NCBI GenBank assembly: GCA_963666995.1
Contig: OY762941.1
Coordinates: 4,712,001 to 4,776,000 of the forward strand
Length of the DNA stretch: 64,000 nucleotides
Direction: 5' to 3'
Source of the DNA: Syntrophobacter sp963666995
GTDB lineage: Bacteria; Desulfobacterota; Syntrophobacteria; Syntrophobacterales; Syntrophobacteraceae
Positions 20,084 to 28,638 of the stretch are shown here, piece after piece. Position 1 is the first letter of the stretch. Each line of letters begins with the position of its first letter. The notes beneath the pieces are model-generated. The model did no database searches. It saw only the letters and a program-made list of their open reading frames with translations, and was not told where the DNA came from. A program made the position numbers and the translations under genes.

Positions 20084-20764
20084 TCAAGGGGCTACAGGGG
20101 CTCGATGCGAAGGGGAGCACACCTTCAGGGACACATAGACGGCCCCGGCCCAGGGCGAAGACGTGAGGGCTTCGATCGGGATGGTCCGGCCGTCCAACTC
20201 CGCTTTCCTGCAAAAGGAGAGGACGTTTCTTCCGGCGGAGGAGAAGAAAGCGTCCAGCGCTTCGGTGTCGAATGTCAATCCGGCGGCAAACAGGATGGGC
20301 CCCAGATCTCTTGCTACGAGGTTGAAGAGTTTCACGGCCGAAATTCCCGGACCACTCTGGGCCTCGGAGTCGGCTCGCGAAAGGGTGATGCCGGAACGGA
20401 ATTTGCCGAGTGCGGTCTTCCGGCGCAATGCGGCGCCGACCAGCCCCGGCATCGCGGCTGACAGCGCCAGGGTGGACCGGCCTTCCGGGAGTGCGGAATC
20501 GATGTCATCCACGACCTTGCCGTTCAGAAAGATCGTCTGGATATTGTTTTCCACGTAGGCCGACGATACACTCATGCGTTCGCACAAAAGCGCTCTGATC
20601 GAGCAGTGAGAGGCATGCTGGACGACAAAACCATGTTGGAGGAGGGGGTAAAGCTGCGGGAGTCGTCCGGGTTTCATGACCAGGCACAGGGTTGCGACGG
20701 ATTGCCGCGGGGAGAAGGAATCTTCCCGCGAGCCGGCTGTATCGATCATTCTGTTCAACTCCAT
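20084..20764 (-). CDS. Protein of unknown function
   Basis: I chose the ATG at 20764, giving about 226 residues; a further in-frame ATG lies upstream at 20845. The sequence has a soluble alpha/beta look, with VENNIQTIFLNGKVVDDIDSA, then LALSAAMPGLVGAALRRKTALGKFRSGI, which resembles a conserved segment of unnamed proteins in related bacteria as far as I recall. No catalytic motif or membrane segment is evident. It lies upstream of the CoA-transferase/GNAT gene in the same direction with about 185 bases between, and is divergent from a lytic transglycosylase gene. The function is not recognised. Confidence 0.6.
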   Translation of the reverse strand: MELNRMIDTAGSREDSFSPRQSVATLCLVMKPGRLPQLYPLLQHGFVVQHASHCSIRALLCERMSVSSAYVENNIQTIFLNGKVVDDIDSALPEGRSTLALSAAMPGLVGAALRRKTALGKFRSGITLSRADSEAQSGPGISAVKLFNLVARDLGPILFAAGLTFDTEALDAFFSSAGRNVLSFCRKAELDGRTIPIEALTSSPWAGAVYVSLKVCSPSHRAPVAP

Positions 20765-20890
20765 TCTCGTTCGTGCGATTCCCGCATGAAGCGGGATCGT
20801 TACGTTTAAGGTGCACTCTTGGACCTGCTCCCGAATTCCATGCATGGAGCGCGCAAAAGGGAGCCGCTCCCCCAGAGGTCGAAAGTCCGT

Positions 20891-21403
20891 ATGCCGTTCC
20901 GGCCAACCTTAGCAATTATAGCATTTTTTATCGTTGCCCTGCTCGTTTACTTCCCTTATGAGGGGTATTATTTTGATCCCATTGTTTCGCCGTTGCGGGA
21001 CAATTCAGCGGATTACGATGAACACATACGGAACATGTGCGTACGGTACGCCCTCGACCACAGGCTCATCAAGGCAATCATCAAGGCCGAATCCGATTTC
21101 AACCGCAACGCGGTTTCTCCCAAGGGCGCAATGGGCCTCATGCAGTTGATGCCCAGGACGGCTGAACAAATGGGGATCCGCCATCCGCTAGACCCCGAGG
21201 AAAACATTCGCGGAGGCACCCGATACTTGAAGTATCTGTTTCTAAGATTCAACAACAATCTGCCGCTGGTGCTGGCCGCGTACAATGCGGGGCCGGAAGT
21301 GGTGAAGCGGCATCGGGGAATTCCTCCCTGCAGGGAGACCCGCCATTACCTGAACAAGGTGATGAGATTCTATTCCGAATACAGGAAAGAGTCTCGAATG
21401 TAA
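20891..21403 (+). CDS. Membrane-anchored lytic transglycosylase (SLT family)
   Basis: The 170-residue product starts with a hydrophobic anchor (TLAIIAFFIVALLVYFPYE) and continues as a single SLT/family 1 domain. The catalytic Glu is in IIKAESDFNRNAVSPKGAMG, followed by LMQLMPRTAEQMGI, GTRYLKYLF, and the NAGP motif in LAAYNAGPEVVKRH. Such enzymes cleave glycan strands with 1,6-anhydro product formation in the periplasm. The ATG at 20891 places the anchor at the N-terminus; an upstream ATG at 20843 is possible. It compares to Slt/MltC-type minimal enzymes used in wall remodelling or apparatus assembly. Confidence 0.88.
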   Translation: MPFRPTLAIIAFFIVALLVYFPYEGYYFDPIVSPLRDNSADYDEHIRNMCVRYALDHRLIKAIIKAESDFNRNAVSPKGAMGLMQLMPRTAEQMGIRHPLDPEENIRGGTRYLKYLFLRFNNNLPLVLAAYNAGPEVVKRHRGIPPCRETRHYLNKVMRFYSEYRKESRM

Positions 21404-21621
21404 GTTCTTGGGACAAGGATCGCGCTTTATGTTATAGGAGCCGATACTCACTCGGATTGGCCCGCAACAACCGGAAGTCGATCGATGGGTCTGGCGGCAG
21501 ACCCACTGATGCGTCGGCCGGGGCCACGGGTCACTGTCTCCCGCAGATGTATGCCTGTTGCCGTTTTGCTCCTGTTCTCCCAGCGATTGCCACCTGATTT
21601 GCCTGCAGGCCGGCCTGCTGA

Positions 21622-21639
21622 TTGTGCATATTAGCACAT
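21622..21639. promoter_or_regulatory. Palindromic regulator site (CRP/FNR- or Rex-like)
   Basis: TTGTGCATATTAGCACAT is an almost perfect palindrome, with TGTGC and GCACA separated by 6 bases. It differs from the CRP consensus (TGTGA-6x-TCACA) in one base per arm and is also close in form to Rex sites (TTGTGAA-4x-TTCACAA). It lies about 70 bases upstream of the predicted -35 element of the tmc operon. Which regulator binds cannot be decided from sequence alone. Confidence 0.45.
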
Positions 21640-21688
21640 AAACATTCGATCCAGATGCGCAGTTTTGTGCAATTATTTGTTTTTTGGC

Positions 21689-21717
21689 GTGACTCCGCGC
21701 GTGAAAACGGATATATT
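21689..21717 (+). promoter_or_regulatory. Possible sigma-70 promoter of the tmc operon
   Basis: GTGACT and TATATT are separated by 17 bases, matching four and five positions of the -35 and -10 consensus. The pair lies in an AT-rich stretch about 120 bases before the tmcC start and downstream of a TGTGC/GCACA palindrome, a good layout for activator control. Confidence 0.4.
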
Positions 21718-21840
21718 ATGGTTTGCTTGAGAGATGATTTATGATGAATACCAAATGCATATGTATGTGATCAAGAGAAAATCGGAACAACCTCTCATTG
21801 CGATTTCATGTTATGCACAATAAGAAGGGGGCGGAACACC

Positions 21841-22500
21841 ATGTATGATCTGTATGCGTTTTTGACGGGACCGGCGTTGTGGGTTACTTTCCTCGTATTT
21901 GTCGGAGGCTTGCTGTTCCGGATCGCTTACCTCTACGGCCTGAGCAGGGAACGGGACACGGTATTCTACAATCACATGGACGCCGGGTGGGGCTTTCGCT
22001 CGATTTTCCACTGGCTCATTCCGCTGGGCAGTGTTTCCATGCGCAACCAGCCGGTTTTTTCCATCGTCTTTTTCGTATTTCATATCTGCCTCTTTGCGGT
22101 GCCCCTCTTTTTGCTTGCGCACAACACACTGTGGTACGAGGCCTTTGGAATCAGTCTCTGGTCCATGCCCGACAGCGTCGCGGATACGCTTACCGTTGTG
22201 TTCCTTGGTGCTTTTCTGTTTTTGCTCCTGAGGCGTTTGATTCGTCCCGAAGTCCGGATCCTCACGTCGATCTGGGATTACACACTGCTCGTCCTCACGA
22301 TGCTCCCCTTCCTTACCGGTTTTCTCGCTTATCACCAGGCCGGGCCTTATAAGACGATGTTGGTGCTTCATATCGTCTTTTCAGAGATTTTGTTGATCGT
22401 CATCCCGTTCAGCAAACTGGGTCATGTCATCCTGTTTTTCTTTTCAAGGGCTTTTATCGGCTTTGAGTTCGGAGAGAGACGAGGAGCCAGGACCTGGTAA
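21841..22500 (+). CDS. tmcC: Tmc-type membrane cytochrome b subunit (NarI/HdrE-like)
   Basis: This 219-residue integral membrane protein starts at an ATG with AAGGGGG upstream. About five hydrophobic helices are visible (ALWVTFLVFVGGLLFRIAYL; SIVFFVFHICLFAVPLFLLA; VVFLGAFLFLLLRRL; YTLLVLTMLPFLTGFLAY; MLVLHIVFSEILLIVIPF). Histidines lie in helices 2 and 5, as expected for b-haem ligands in the NarI/DsrM/TmcC family. It likely passes electrons between the quinone pool and the neighbouring Fe-S subunit. It heads a three-gene unit with an HdrD-like protein and a cytochrome c3. The symbol rests on this context more than on sequence identity. Confidence 0.82.
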   Translation: MYDLYAFLTGPALWVTFLVFVGGLLFRIAYLYGLSRERDTVFYNHMDAGWGFRSIFHWLIPLGSVSMRNQPVFSIVFFVFHICLFAVPLFLLAHNTLWYEAFGISLWSMPDSVADTLTVVFLGAFLFLLLRRLIRPEVRILTSIWDYTLLVLTMLPFLTGFLAYHQAGPYKTMLVLHIVFSEILLIVIPFSKLGHVILFFFSRAFIGFEFGERRGARTW

Positions 22501-22572
22501 TGTGTAAGAATTCGAAGGTGAAATAACAGGCAACTACAAGTTGTTTTCCGGTTGAGAGGAGAAGCGGTTGAA

Positions 22573-23886
22573 ATGAGTGATGTGCCCGAGAAACCAATCA
22601 ATACGAAGAGAGTCAGGGAACTGCTGGACATCAACAACGGAGCCCGCATCAAAACGTGGTTGAGCATCTGCTCGCGTTGCGGATTGTGTGCGGAAAGCTG
22701 TTTTTTCTATCTTGCCAAGAATAAGGATCCCAAGCTGAGTCCTGCGTACAAGGTTAAGAATACCCTGCTTGAAATGTATCGCAGGAAAGGCAACGTGGAT
22801 CGAGAGTTTCTCCGGAAGTGCTATGATATTATATGGGGCGAATGCACGATGTGCAGACGATGCTCGATGTTCTGCCCTTTCGGGATCGACATCGCGACCA
22901 TGATCATGACTGCCCGGACCATCTGCCAGTCCCAGGGCATCGCGCCTGAAGGCCTCGTTCGCACGCTGGCGAACTACAGGGAAACCGGCAACCAGATGGC
23001 GATGAGCAGGGACGATTTCGTCGACACATGCTCGTGGATGGAAGAGGAAACGGGCGAAGAAATGCAGGGGCTTACCATTCCGGTCGACAAACAGGGGGCA
23101 AAGATCATGTACACGGTGAATGCGCGCGAACCGATGTACTATCCCCAGGACATCGGAATGGCTGCCAAGATCTTTACGGTTGCCGAAGAAGACTGGACTC
23201 TTCCGAGCACCGGGTGGGATGACACCAATCTGGCGATGTTCGCCGGAGACCGGGCGCTTGCCGGTCAAATTGTGAAAACGATGTATGACAAGGCCCTGGA
23301 ACTCGGAGTGGAAAAGATCGTGATTACCGAATGCGGGCATGCCTACAGGTCGGCGAAGTTCGAGGGACCGTATTTCGCGGGTTATCGGAACGGAAAACCC
23401 CCGGTTGAGATCGTGCATTCCGTGAGGCTTTTCTATGAATACCTTCGTGACGGCCGCATCAAGATCGATCCCGCGAAAATGGTCGAGGAACCGATCACGT
23501 ACCAGGATCCCTGTAACGTTTCCCGCAATGGCGGTCTGTGGGAGGAAGGGCGCGAGATCGTCAAATACCTCGCAAAAGACTTCAGGGACATGACCCCTAA
23601 CCGCGAGTACAACCATTGCTGTGGAGGAGGCGGGGGATTCATCCCGATGGGGGGCGAGTTCAAGAAACGCCGAATGGAATCCGGCAGAATCAAGGCAGAG
23701 CAGATCAGAGCGACCGGCGCTAAAATCGTCATCGCTCCATGTCACAATTGTTTCGATCAAATCAGGGACCTGGGCAAGGAATATGACCTGGGAATCAAGG
23801 TCGTCTCTTTTAAAGAGCTCATCACCGAGTCCATGATTGTTCCTGAGAGATTCCAGCCTGTTGCGGTCGAAAACGGGGAGGAATAG
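22573..23886 (+). CDS. tmcB: HdrD-like iron-sulfur subunit (TmcB type)
   Basis: The 437-residue product begins at an ATG preceded by GAGAGGAGAAG. Near residues 35-105 it has two [4Fe-4S] motifs, CSRCGLCAESC and CTMCRRCSMFCP. The C-terminal half has two CCG-type regions: a degenerate first one (TECGHAYRS) and a full second one (DPCNVSRNGG, NHCCGGGGGF, then CHNC), the latter typical of the HdrD noncubane cluster site. It should be cytosolic, bound to the membrane subunit, and exchange electrons with the quinone pool and the c3 cytochrome. In Desulfovibrio the equivalent protein belongs to the Tmc complex; an HdrD-like role is an alternative. Confidence 0.84.
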   Translation: MSDVPEKPINTKRVRELLDINNGARIKTWLSICSRCGLCAESCFFYLAKNKDPKLSPAYKVKNTLLEMYRRKGNVDREFLRKCYDIIWGECTMCRRCSMFCPFGIDIATMIMTARTICQSQGIAPEGLVRTLANYRETGNQMAMSRDDFVDTCSWMEEETGEEMQGLTIPVDKQGAKIMYTVNAREPMYYPQDIGMAAKIFTVAEEDWTLPSTGWDDTNLAMFAGDRALAGQIVKTMYDKALELGVEKIVITECGHAYRSAKFEGPYFAGYRNGKPPVEIVHSVRLFYEYLRDGRIKIDPAKMVEEPITYQDPCNVSRNGGLWEEGREIVKYLAKDFRDMTPNREYNHCCGGGGGFIPMGGEFKKRRMESGRIKAEQIRATGAKIVIAPCHNCFDQIRDLGKEYDLGIKVVSFKELITESMIVPERFQPVAVENGEE

Positions 23887-23982
23887 ACGGATGCGGCGAG
23901 CACTTCGTCAGCGGTTGATTCCATAGGGATTTCAAGAAACAGGCACCATGTGATGTCTTTTGCACATAGGAGGGGTACTTCC

Positions 23983-24363
23983 ATGAAACACGGAATGTCG
24001 ATCGTTCTTTCCATAACCTTATTCATGCTGTCTGCGGTCTCGGTCTTCGGGCAGGATCCCGTCATGATGCTCGGCGAGAAAGAAATTGCCGCCCATCAAA
24101 GACCGCCGGTTCAATTCCAACATGAAAAGCACTCTGCCAATATCGATTGCCTTCAGTGTCATCACGACTATGACAAATATATGAATAATAAGGGCGGAGA
24201 GGGGCAACCGTGTTCAGCTTGCCACGGCCTGAAATCGAAACCCGAAATTCTGCCGCTTACCGAAGCATTTCATATTCAATGCAAGAGTTGTCACGATGCC
24301 ATGCGACAGGAGGGATCGCCTTCCGGTCCGGTGATGTGCGGCGAATGCCACGTGAAAAAATAG
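23983..24363 (+). CDS. tmcA: Tetrahaem cytochrome c3, TmcA-like, periplasmic
   Basis: The 126-residue precursor starts at an ATG after AGGAGGGG and has a Sec signal (MSIVLSITLFMLSAVSVFG). The mature part carries four CXXCH motifs (CLQCH, CSACH, CKSCH, CGECH) and additional His residues (VQFQHEKHS, FHIQC) suited as sixth ligands. This is the class III cytochrome c3 pattern. Acidic TmcA-type cytochromes take electrons from periplasmic hydrogenase or formate dehydrogenase via type I c3 and pass them to the membrane complex. The gene closes the tmcC-tmcB-tmcA unit; a hairpin follows. Confidence 0.9.
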   Translation: MKHGMSIVLSITLFMLSAVSVFGQDPVMMLGEKEIAAHQRPPVQFQHEKHSANIDCLQCHHDYDKYMNNKGGEGQPCSACHGLKSKPEILPLTEAFHIQCKSCHDAMRQEGSPSGPVMCGECHVKK

Positions 24364-24374
24364 AATTCCCACTG

Positions 24375-24396
24375 GAGGCCGGTGTCAGCCGGCCTC
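24375..24396 (+). terminator. Hairpin after cytochrome c3 gene
   Basis: A perfect 8-bp stem (GAGGCCGG and CCGGCCTC, 6-base loop) begins 11 bases after the tmcA stop codon. It is followed by a T-rich but interrupted stretch, so it may be a weak terminator or a 3'-end stabiliser. The next 530 bases, to 24930, show no gene. Confidence 0.4.
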
Positions 24397-24930
24397 GCCT
24401 CCATATCTTTCCTCCTTATCTTTTCGCCATCCCGTGGTCGACGGAACCTGCCTCACAGGCGGCTTCAATGCGAGAAAAACCTGTTGTCCGGCTTGCCGCC
24501 CGGAGAAGGTGTTCCCGGACATGAATGTGACGCCCTTTAGGCATCGTTGACCCCGAGCCGCTGTCAGGCATTGGTTCGGCTCATTCCCGCCGGATTTTCT
24601 CCTTGATTTCCAGCTTACCGATCTGCGAGATTATCAGTATCCCGTTGCCCGATCGACCTGCTGAAATCGGTTACCCGATTGGGCACCTTTTCGGCAGGTT
24701 ATCTCCGGTCGACATGGACGAGCGTGGAAGTGCAAGGTGTTGACCTGCGGGAAAACTCGGCATGCCGGGATTCAGAACGGATGCGTGGGTGAGCCGTGCA
24801 TGGGCGGGGTGGAGCGCGGTCTCCGAGACGGTTGTTCGGGGAAAATCATTTTGGCGGGAGGCCCGTTCCCGCGCTCGACGGGCAGGCTCTGCAAATCGTT
24901 AATTCTGCAATCTCATAACAAGGGGATGAA

Positions 24931-26124
24931 ATGATCTCCGAGAAAAGCTGTCGGATTCTTGTGGTCGGCCTGGTGCTGATCCTATGGGTCGGGTACCTCG
25001 GTTGCGGACGAAGCGAAGATACTTCGATAAAATCCGTTCCCGAGAGCAACCCCGCCTTCCGGAGACAGAGCATCGCTGGAAGTGAATCCTTCCCTTCGGC
25101 TGCCAACGGTGCAGTTACTCCGGGGTCTGTGGGCGGGCAGTATGTTGTCCCGTATTTTTCAGCACCCGAAGAGATGGAACTCTGCGGTGAACCGGTTCCG
25201 CTTGACAACATCGATGTGCGTGAAAGGCTGGATCGGGAGTTTACCATTATCGTTTATTCGCATGCGCAGGTCTATCTCTGGCTCAAACGAATGGAAAGAT
25301 ACTTTCCGTGGGTGGAAGATCAACTGTCCGGCAATAATCTGCCCGACGATCTGAAATATGTGGCTGTCGCGGAGAGCGATCTGATGCTGTCGGCCGTGTC
25401 CCCGGCCGGAGCCGCCGGCCCCTGGCAGTTTATCACCGCGACGGGGGCGAGGTACGGGCTGAACCAGTCTGCGGGCGTTGATGAGCGCTATGATTTCGAG
25501 CGCGCTACTGCCGGCGCTTTTAAGTACCTGAGCGACCTCTACGGGTTGTTCAACAACTGGACGCTCGCTGTATCGAGCTACAACTGCGGGGAGAAGCGCG
25601 TTCAGGATGAAATCGCAAGACAGAAGGTTTCGAGTTATTACCTGCTGAAACTGCCGCAGGAAACCGAGAGGTATGTTTTCCGCATTTTGGCCATCAAGGA
25701 AGTCATGAGCCATGCCGAGAAGTATGGCTACTTCCTGCCTAAAGGGTCGGGCTATCCTCCTGTGCGCGTCGACCGGGTGAATCTCAAGACGCCCTGCACA
25801 GTTCCCCTGCAAACCATGGCGGAGGGCGCAGGGATCACATACCGGCAGTTGAAATCTCTGAATCCCTCCTTCATATCGGATACAATACCGGGCGGAACCT
25901 ATAACATAAGAGTGCCGGAAGGAAAGGGGAGGGACCTTATGGATCGCATGGAAGCCCTCAGGAACAGTTACACCCCTGCCGTGACTCAGCACAAGGTTGC
26001 AAAGGGGGAGACTCTGAGCGGGATCGCTTCGCACTACCATGTCGGTGCCGGGGAATTGAAGGAATGGAATCGCATCAAGGGCAATCAGGTCAATGTGGGA
26101 CAGGTGCTGAAAGTGTACCGATGA
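24931..26124 (+). CDS. Lytic transglycosylase lipoprotein with LysM (MltD-like)
   Basis: The 397-residue product starts at an ATG after AAGGGGA. The signal ends in the lipobox VGYLGC, so it is a lipoprotein. Residues ~95-260 form the family 1D SLT domain: catalytic Glu in YVAVAESDLMLSAVSPAGAA, then GPWQFITATGARYGL, FKYLSDLYG and AVSSYNCGEKRV. The C-terminus holds one degenerate LysM-like repeat (LQTMAEGAGITYRQLKSLNP) and one good LysM (KVAKGETLSGIASHYHVG, ending VGQVLKVYR) for peptidoglycan binding. It acts in the periplasm on glycan strands. It is a second, larger transglycosylase on the other side of the tmc genes. Confidence 0.9.
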   Translation: MISEKSCRILVVGLVLILWVGYLGCGRSEDTSIKSVPESNPAFRRQSIAGSESFPSAANGAVTPGSVGGQYVVPYFSAPEEMELCGEPVPLDNIDVRERLDREFTIIVYSHAQVYLWLKRMERYFPWVEDQLSGNNLPDDLKYVAVAESDLMLSAVSPAGAAGPWQFITATGARYGLNQSAGVDERYDFERATAGAFKYLSDLYGLFNNWTLAVSSYNCGEKRVQDEIARQKVSSYYLLKLPQETERYVFRILAIKEVMSHAEKYGYFLPKGSGYPPVRVDRVNLKTPCTVPLQTMAEGAGITYRQLKSLNPSFISDTIPGGTYNIRVPEGKGRDLMDRMEALRNSYTPAVTQHKVAKGETLSGIASHYHVGAGELKEWNRIKGNQVNVGQVLKVYR

Positions 26125-26303
26125 TGTCCGGATAGATTACGAGATTACGGGTTTTGAGCCGGGTCGGAACCGTTTTCAGTGGTGCGAACGGAGGGTGCCC
26201 TGTAATCTAATTTTGATTGATCTGCGTCTTCATTGAAAATGATTCCTTTCCTGGGGAGAATCTTGTATATGCGGGATGGCAGCGGCCTCATACAAGGTTG
26301 TGC

Positions 26304-26332
26304 TTGACAAGTCGGAAGGAGCGAATTACCAT
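26304..26332 (+). promoter_or_regulatory. Sigma-70 promoter for sirtuin-tol operon
   Basis: A perfect -35 TTGACA (26304-26309) is separated by 17 bases from TACCAT (26327-26332), about 45 bases before the sirtuin ATG. A TATAAG box slightly downstream is an alternative -10 without a good -35. This is the best sigma-70 match before the sirtuin-tol run. Confidence 0.55.
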
Positions 26333-26376
26333 ACCTCCCCTATAAGGCATTAGAAATTCAAGATTTTTGGAGGAAT

Positions 26377-27120
26377 ATGGACAATTACGATAAATGTGCC
26401 GATCTGTTCCTCAAAAGTCAGCACGCCATAGCGCTGACGGGTGCCGGAATTTCCGTGGAGAGCGGGATTCCGGACTTTCGGAGCAGGGATGGCCTGTGGT
26501 CCAGATATGATCCGATGGAATATGCGACCATCGGTTCTTTTCGTGCAAATCCCGCAAAAGTCTGGAAAATGCTTCTGGAAATGGATGACCTGCTGACGAG
26601 GGCCCGACCCAACGCGGCTCACCTGGCTATGGCGGAACTTGAGAAGCGTGGGATAATCAAGACGGTTGTAACTCAGAATGTGGACAGTCTTCACCAGCGT
26701 GCGGGGAGCGTCAACGTCATAGAATTTCACGGGCACAACAGATCGCTGCGCTGCGACCGATGCGGGTTGGTTTATTCGCGTGAATCGGTCTCCCTGGAAA
26801 AGCTTCCTCCGGCGTGCGCGTGCGGAGATCCGTTACGACCCGAGATCGTGTTTTATGGTGAAGACATACCCCATGATGCTTATCGACTGGCGATGGTGGC
26901 CGCACAGCGGTGCGATTTGATGCTCATCGTCGGGACGTCGGCAATGGTGGTTCCTGCATCCTATCTTCCGGAAGTCGCCAAAAGGAGGGGAGCGTTTATT
27001 GTGGAGATCAATCCAACCACGACGGAGCTTTCACACAGAATGACCGATCTGCATATTGAAGAGCCTGCCGGAAAGGCCATGACCGGCATAGTGGCGGCTC
27101 TGAACAACAAAGGGCACTGA
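26377..27120 (+). CDS. cobB: NAD-dependent protein deacylase, sirtuin
   Basis: This 247-residue SIR2 protein starts at an ATG with TTTTGGAGGA upstream. The NAD-binding Rossmann motifs are ALTGAGISVESGIPDFRS, TQNVDSLHQRAG with the catalytic His in EFHGHN, GTSAMVVPA and VEINP. The zinc module has CDRC and CACGDP; the last pair is CXC in place of CXXC. Bacterial sirtuins remove acetyl and other acyl groups from lysines, and the classic target is the regulatory Lys of acetyl-CoA synthetase. The gene stands 16 bases before tolQ, so it is probably the first gene of the tol operon. Confidence 0.9.
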   Translation: MDNYDKCADLFLKSQHAIALTGAGISVESGIPDFRSRDGLWSRYDPMEYATIGSFRANPAKVWKMLLEMDDLLTRARPNAAHLAMAELEKRGIIKTVVTQNVDSLHQRAGSVNVIEFHGHNRSLRCDRCGLVYSRESVSLEKLPPACACGDPLRPEIVFYGEDIPHDAYRLAMVAAQRCDLMLIVGTSAMVVPASYLPEVAKRRGAFIVEINPTTTELSHRMTDLHIEEPAGKAMTGIVAALNNKGH

Positions 27121-27136
27121 CCAAGGGAATTTGACG

Positions 27137-27943
27137 ATGATAACCATGCTTTCAGGTTTTGCTCTGGCCGCTTCCGAGGCTGTTAATGCGCCGTATCAGC
27201 GGGGAGGCGACGGATTTTTCGATATGGTTCGAAATGCCGGCCCCATGGTGAAATTCATCATGCTGGCACTGCTTCTCCTTTCCGTGGGATGCTGGTGTGT
27301 GATCCTCCTCAAGGCCCGGCTCGTCCGGCGGGCTCAAAAGGAATCGGAACAGTTCGTGGCGTTGTTTCGGCAAAGAAAGAATTATTCGGCTCTCTATCGC
27401 GACAGTGAATCACTTGATGACAGCCATTTGGCGCAGATCTTCAGGGTTGGTTATACTGAATTGAACCGGTTGAGCAAGTCGCTCGAGACCAAGAACCTGC
27501 AGGAACTGTCCATGAATCCGGAGGTCCTGCTCGAAAATGTGGACAGGGCCATCCAGGGCGGCATGATGGCGGAACGGCAGCGGTTTGAAAGTTACCTCCC
27601 CCTGCTGGCCACGACCGGCAGTACCGCTCCTTTTATCGGCCTCTTCGGGACGGTCTGGGGCATCATGACCAGTTTCCATGAAATCGGGCTGAAAGGCTCC
27701 GCGAACCTTTCAGTCGTCGCCCCCGGCATATCGGAAGCCCTTGTGGCGACGGCCATGGGACTGGCTGCCGCAATCCCCGCCGTGGTGGCCTACAACCATT
27801 TTGCGAACCGGATTCGCATGATTGAAATTGAGATGAGCCATTTTGCGGCTGATTTTCTGAATATCCTGAAAAGAGATCTTATGCGCAGGGTTAGGCAGGA
27901 TGAATCCCCTCCGGAACCGCAGCGGGCGGCTGCGCTGGAGTAA
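27137..27943 (+). CDS. tolQ: TolQ proton-channel subunit
   Basis: The 268-residue product is a member of the MotA/TolQ/ExbB family. Three membrane segments are visible (FIMLALLLLSVGCWCVILL; APFIGLFGTVWGIMTSF; VATAMGLAAAIPAVVAYN), with the conserved TTGSTAPFIGLFGTVWGI and GISEALVATAMGL regions lining the channel. With TolR it uses the proton gradient to energise TolA for outer-membrane constriction and integrity. The ATG at 27137 follows AAGGGA; the TTG six bases earlier is less likely. The N-terminus is longer than in E. coli by about 25 residues. Confidence 0.92.
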   Translation: MITMLSGFALAASEAVNAPYQRGGDGFFDMVRNAGPMVKFIMLALLLLSVGCWCVILLKARLVRRAQKESEQFVALFRQRKNYSALYRDSESLDDSHLAQIFRVGYTELNRLSKSLETKNLQELSMNPEVLLENVDRAIQGGMMAERQRFESYLPLLATTGSTAPFIGLFGTVWGIMTSFHEIGLKGSANLSVVAPGISEALVATAMGLAAAIPAVVAYNHFANRIRMIEIEMSHFAADFLNILKRDLMRRVRQDESPPEPQRAAALE

Positions 27944-27985
27944 AATCGCCATGCGGTTCGGGTTTATGGTCATGGAGGTCTGATC

Positions 27986-28417
27986 ATGCAGGCTAACGGC
28001 AGTGGCTCGAAAGGGCAGATGCTCTCGGAAATCAATGTCACTCCTTTTGTGGACGTCATGCTCGTTCTATTGATCATCTTTATGGTGACCGCACCGATGA
28101 TGACTCAGGGGATCGATGTGAAGCTTCCCACCGCGGCGGCGACGGCCATTCCCTCCGAGGAGGAAAGGCTGATGGTCACGGTCAGTCAGGACAAGAAGAT
28201 TTACATCAACGATAATGCCGTCGACCTGGATGCTCTGGGCGGAAAGCTGGCCGCGATTTATCAGAACCGCCAGGATAGCAAAGGGGTCTTTTTGAGGGCT
28301 GACGAGTCGATTCCATATGGATTTGTCGTTCAAGTGATGGGGACGATCCGACAGGCCGGGATCGATCAGATCGGCATGGTCACGGACCCCCTCAAAGGCG
28401 CGATCAAGCCGCGTTAA
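27986..28417 (+). CDS. tolR: TolR, membrane-anchored energiser
   Basis: The 143-residue product starts at an ATG 8 bases after GGAGG. It has the ExbD/TolR signature SEINVTPFVDVMLVLLIIFMV, with the single membrane helix that holds the essential Asp, then a periplasmic domain (KKIYINDNAVDLDALGGKLAA). It works with TolQ as stator. It follows tolQ by 42 bases. Confidence 0.92.
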   Translation: MQANGSGSKGQMLSEINVTPFVDVMLVLLIIFMVTAPMMTQGIDVKLPTAAATAIPSEEERLMVTVSQDKKIYINDNAVDLDALGGKLAAIYQNRQDSKGVFLRADESIPYGFVVQVMGTIRQAGIDQIGMVTDPLKGAIKPR

Positions 28418-28638
28418 GCTCTCTTAGGTCCGGCAATGATGAATTTTTGTGGTGGTACGCGGCATCCCGTATCGCGAGCCATTCATTTCAAATCGTGGGC
28501 CGCCCTTATGGTTTGGAAGGGCGGAACGGGGCCGCTGAAAATAACTTTCAGGTGAAATTCCATTGCACGGATTGTCCGGTCTTCAATGCCGAAGCATTGG
28601 AGACGCGAATATGCATTGGGTGATGAAAAGGACCACGC

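Noticed and set aside
22534..23760. A 408-residue minus-strand frame across tmcB.
   Set aside because: Antisense to the Fe-S protein with its cysteine motifs; the translation has no recognisable feature.
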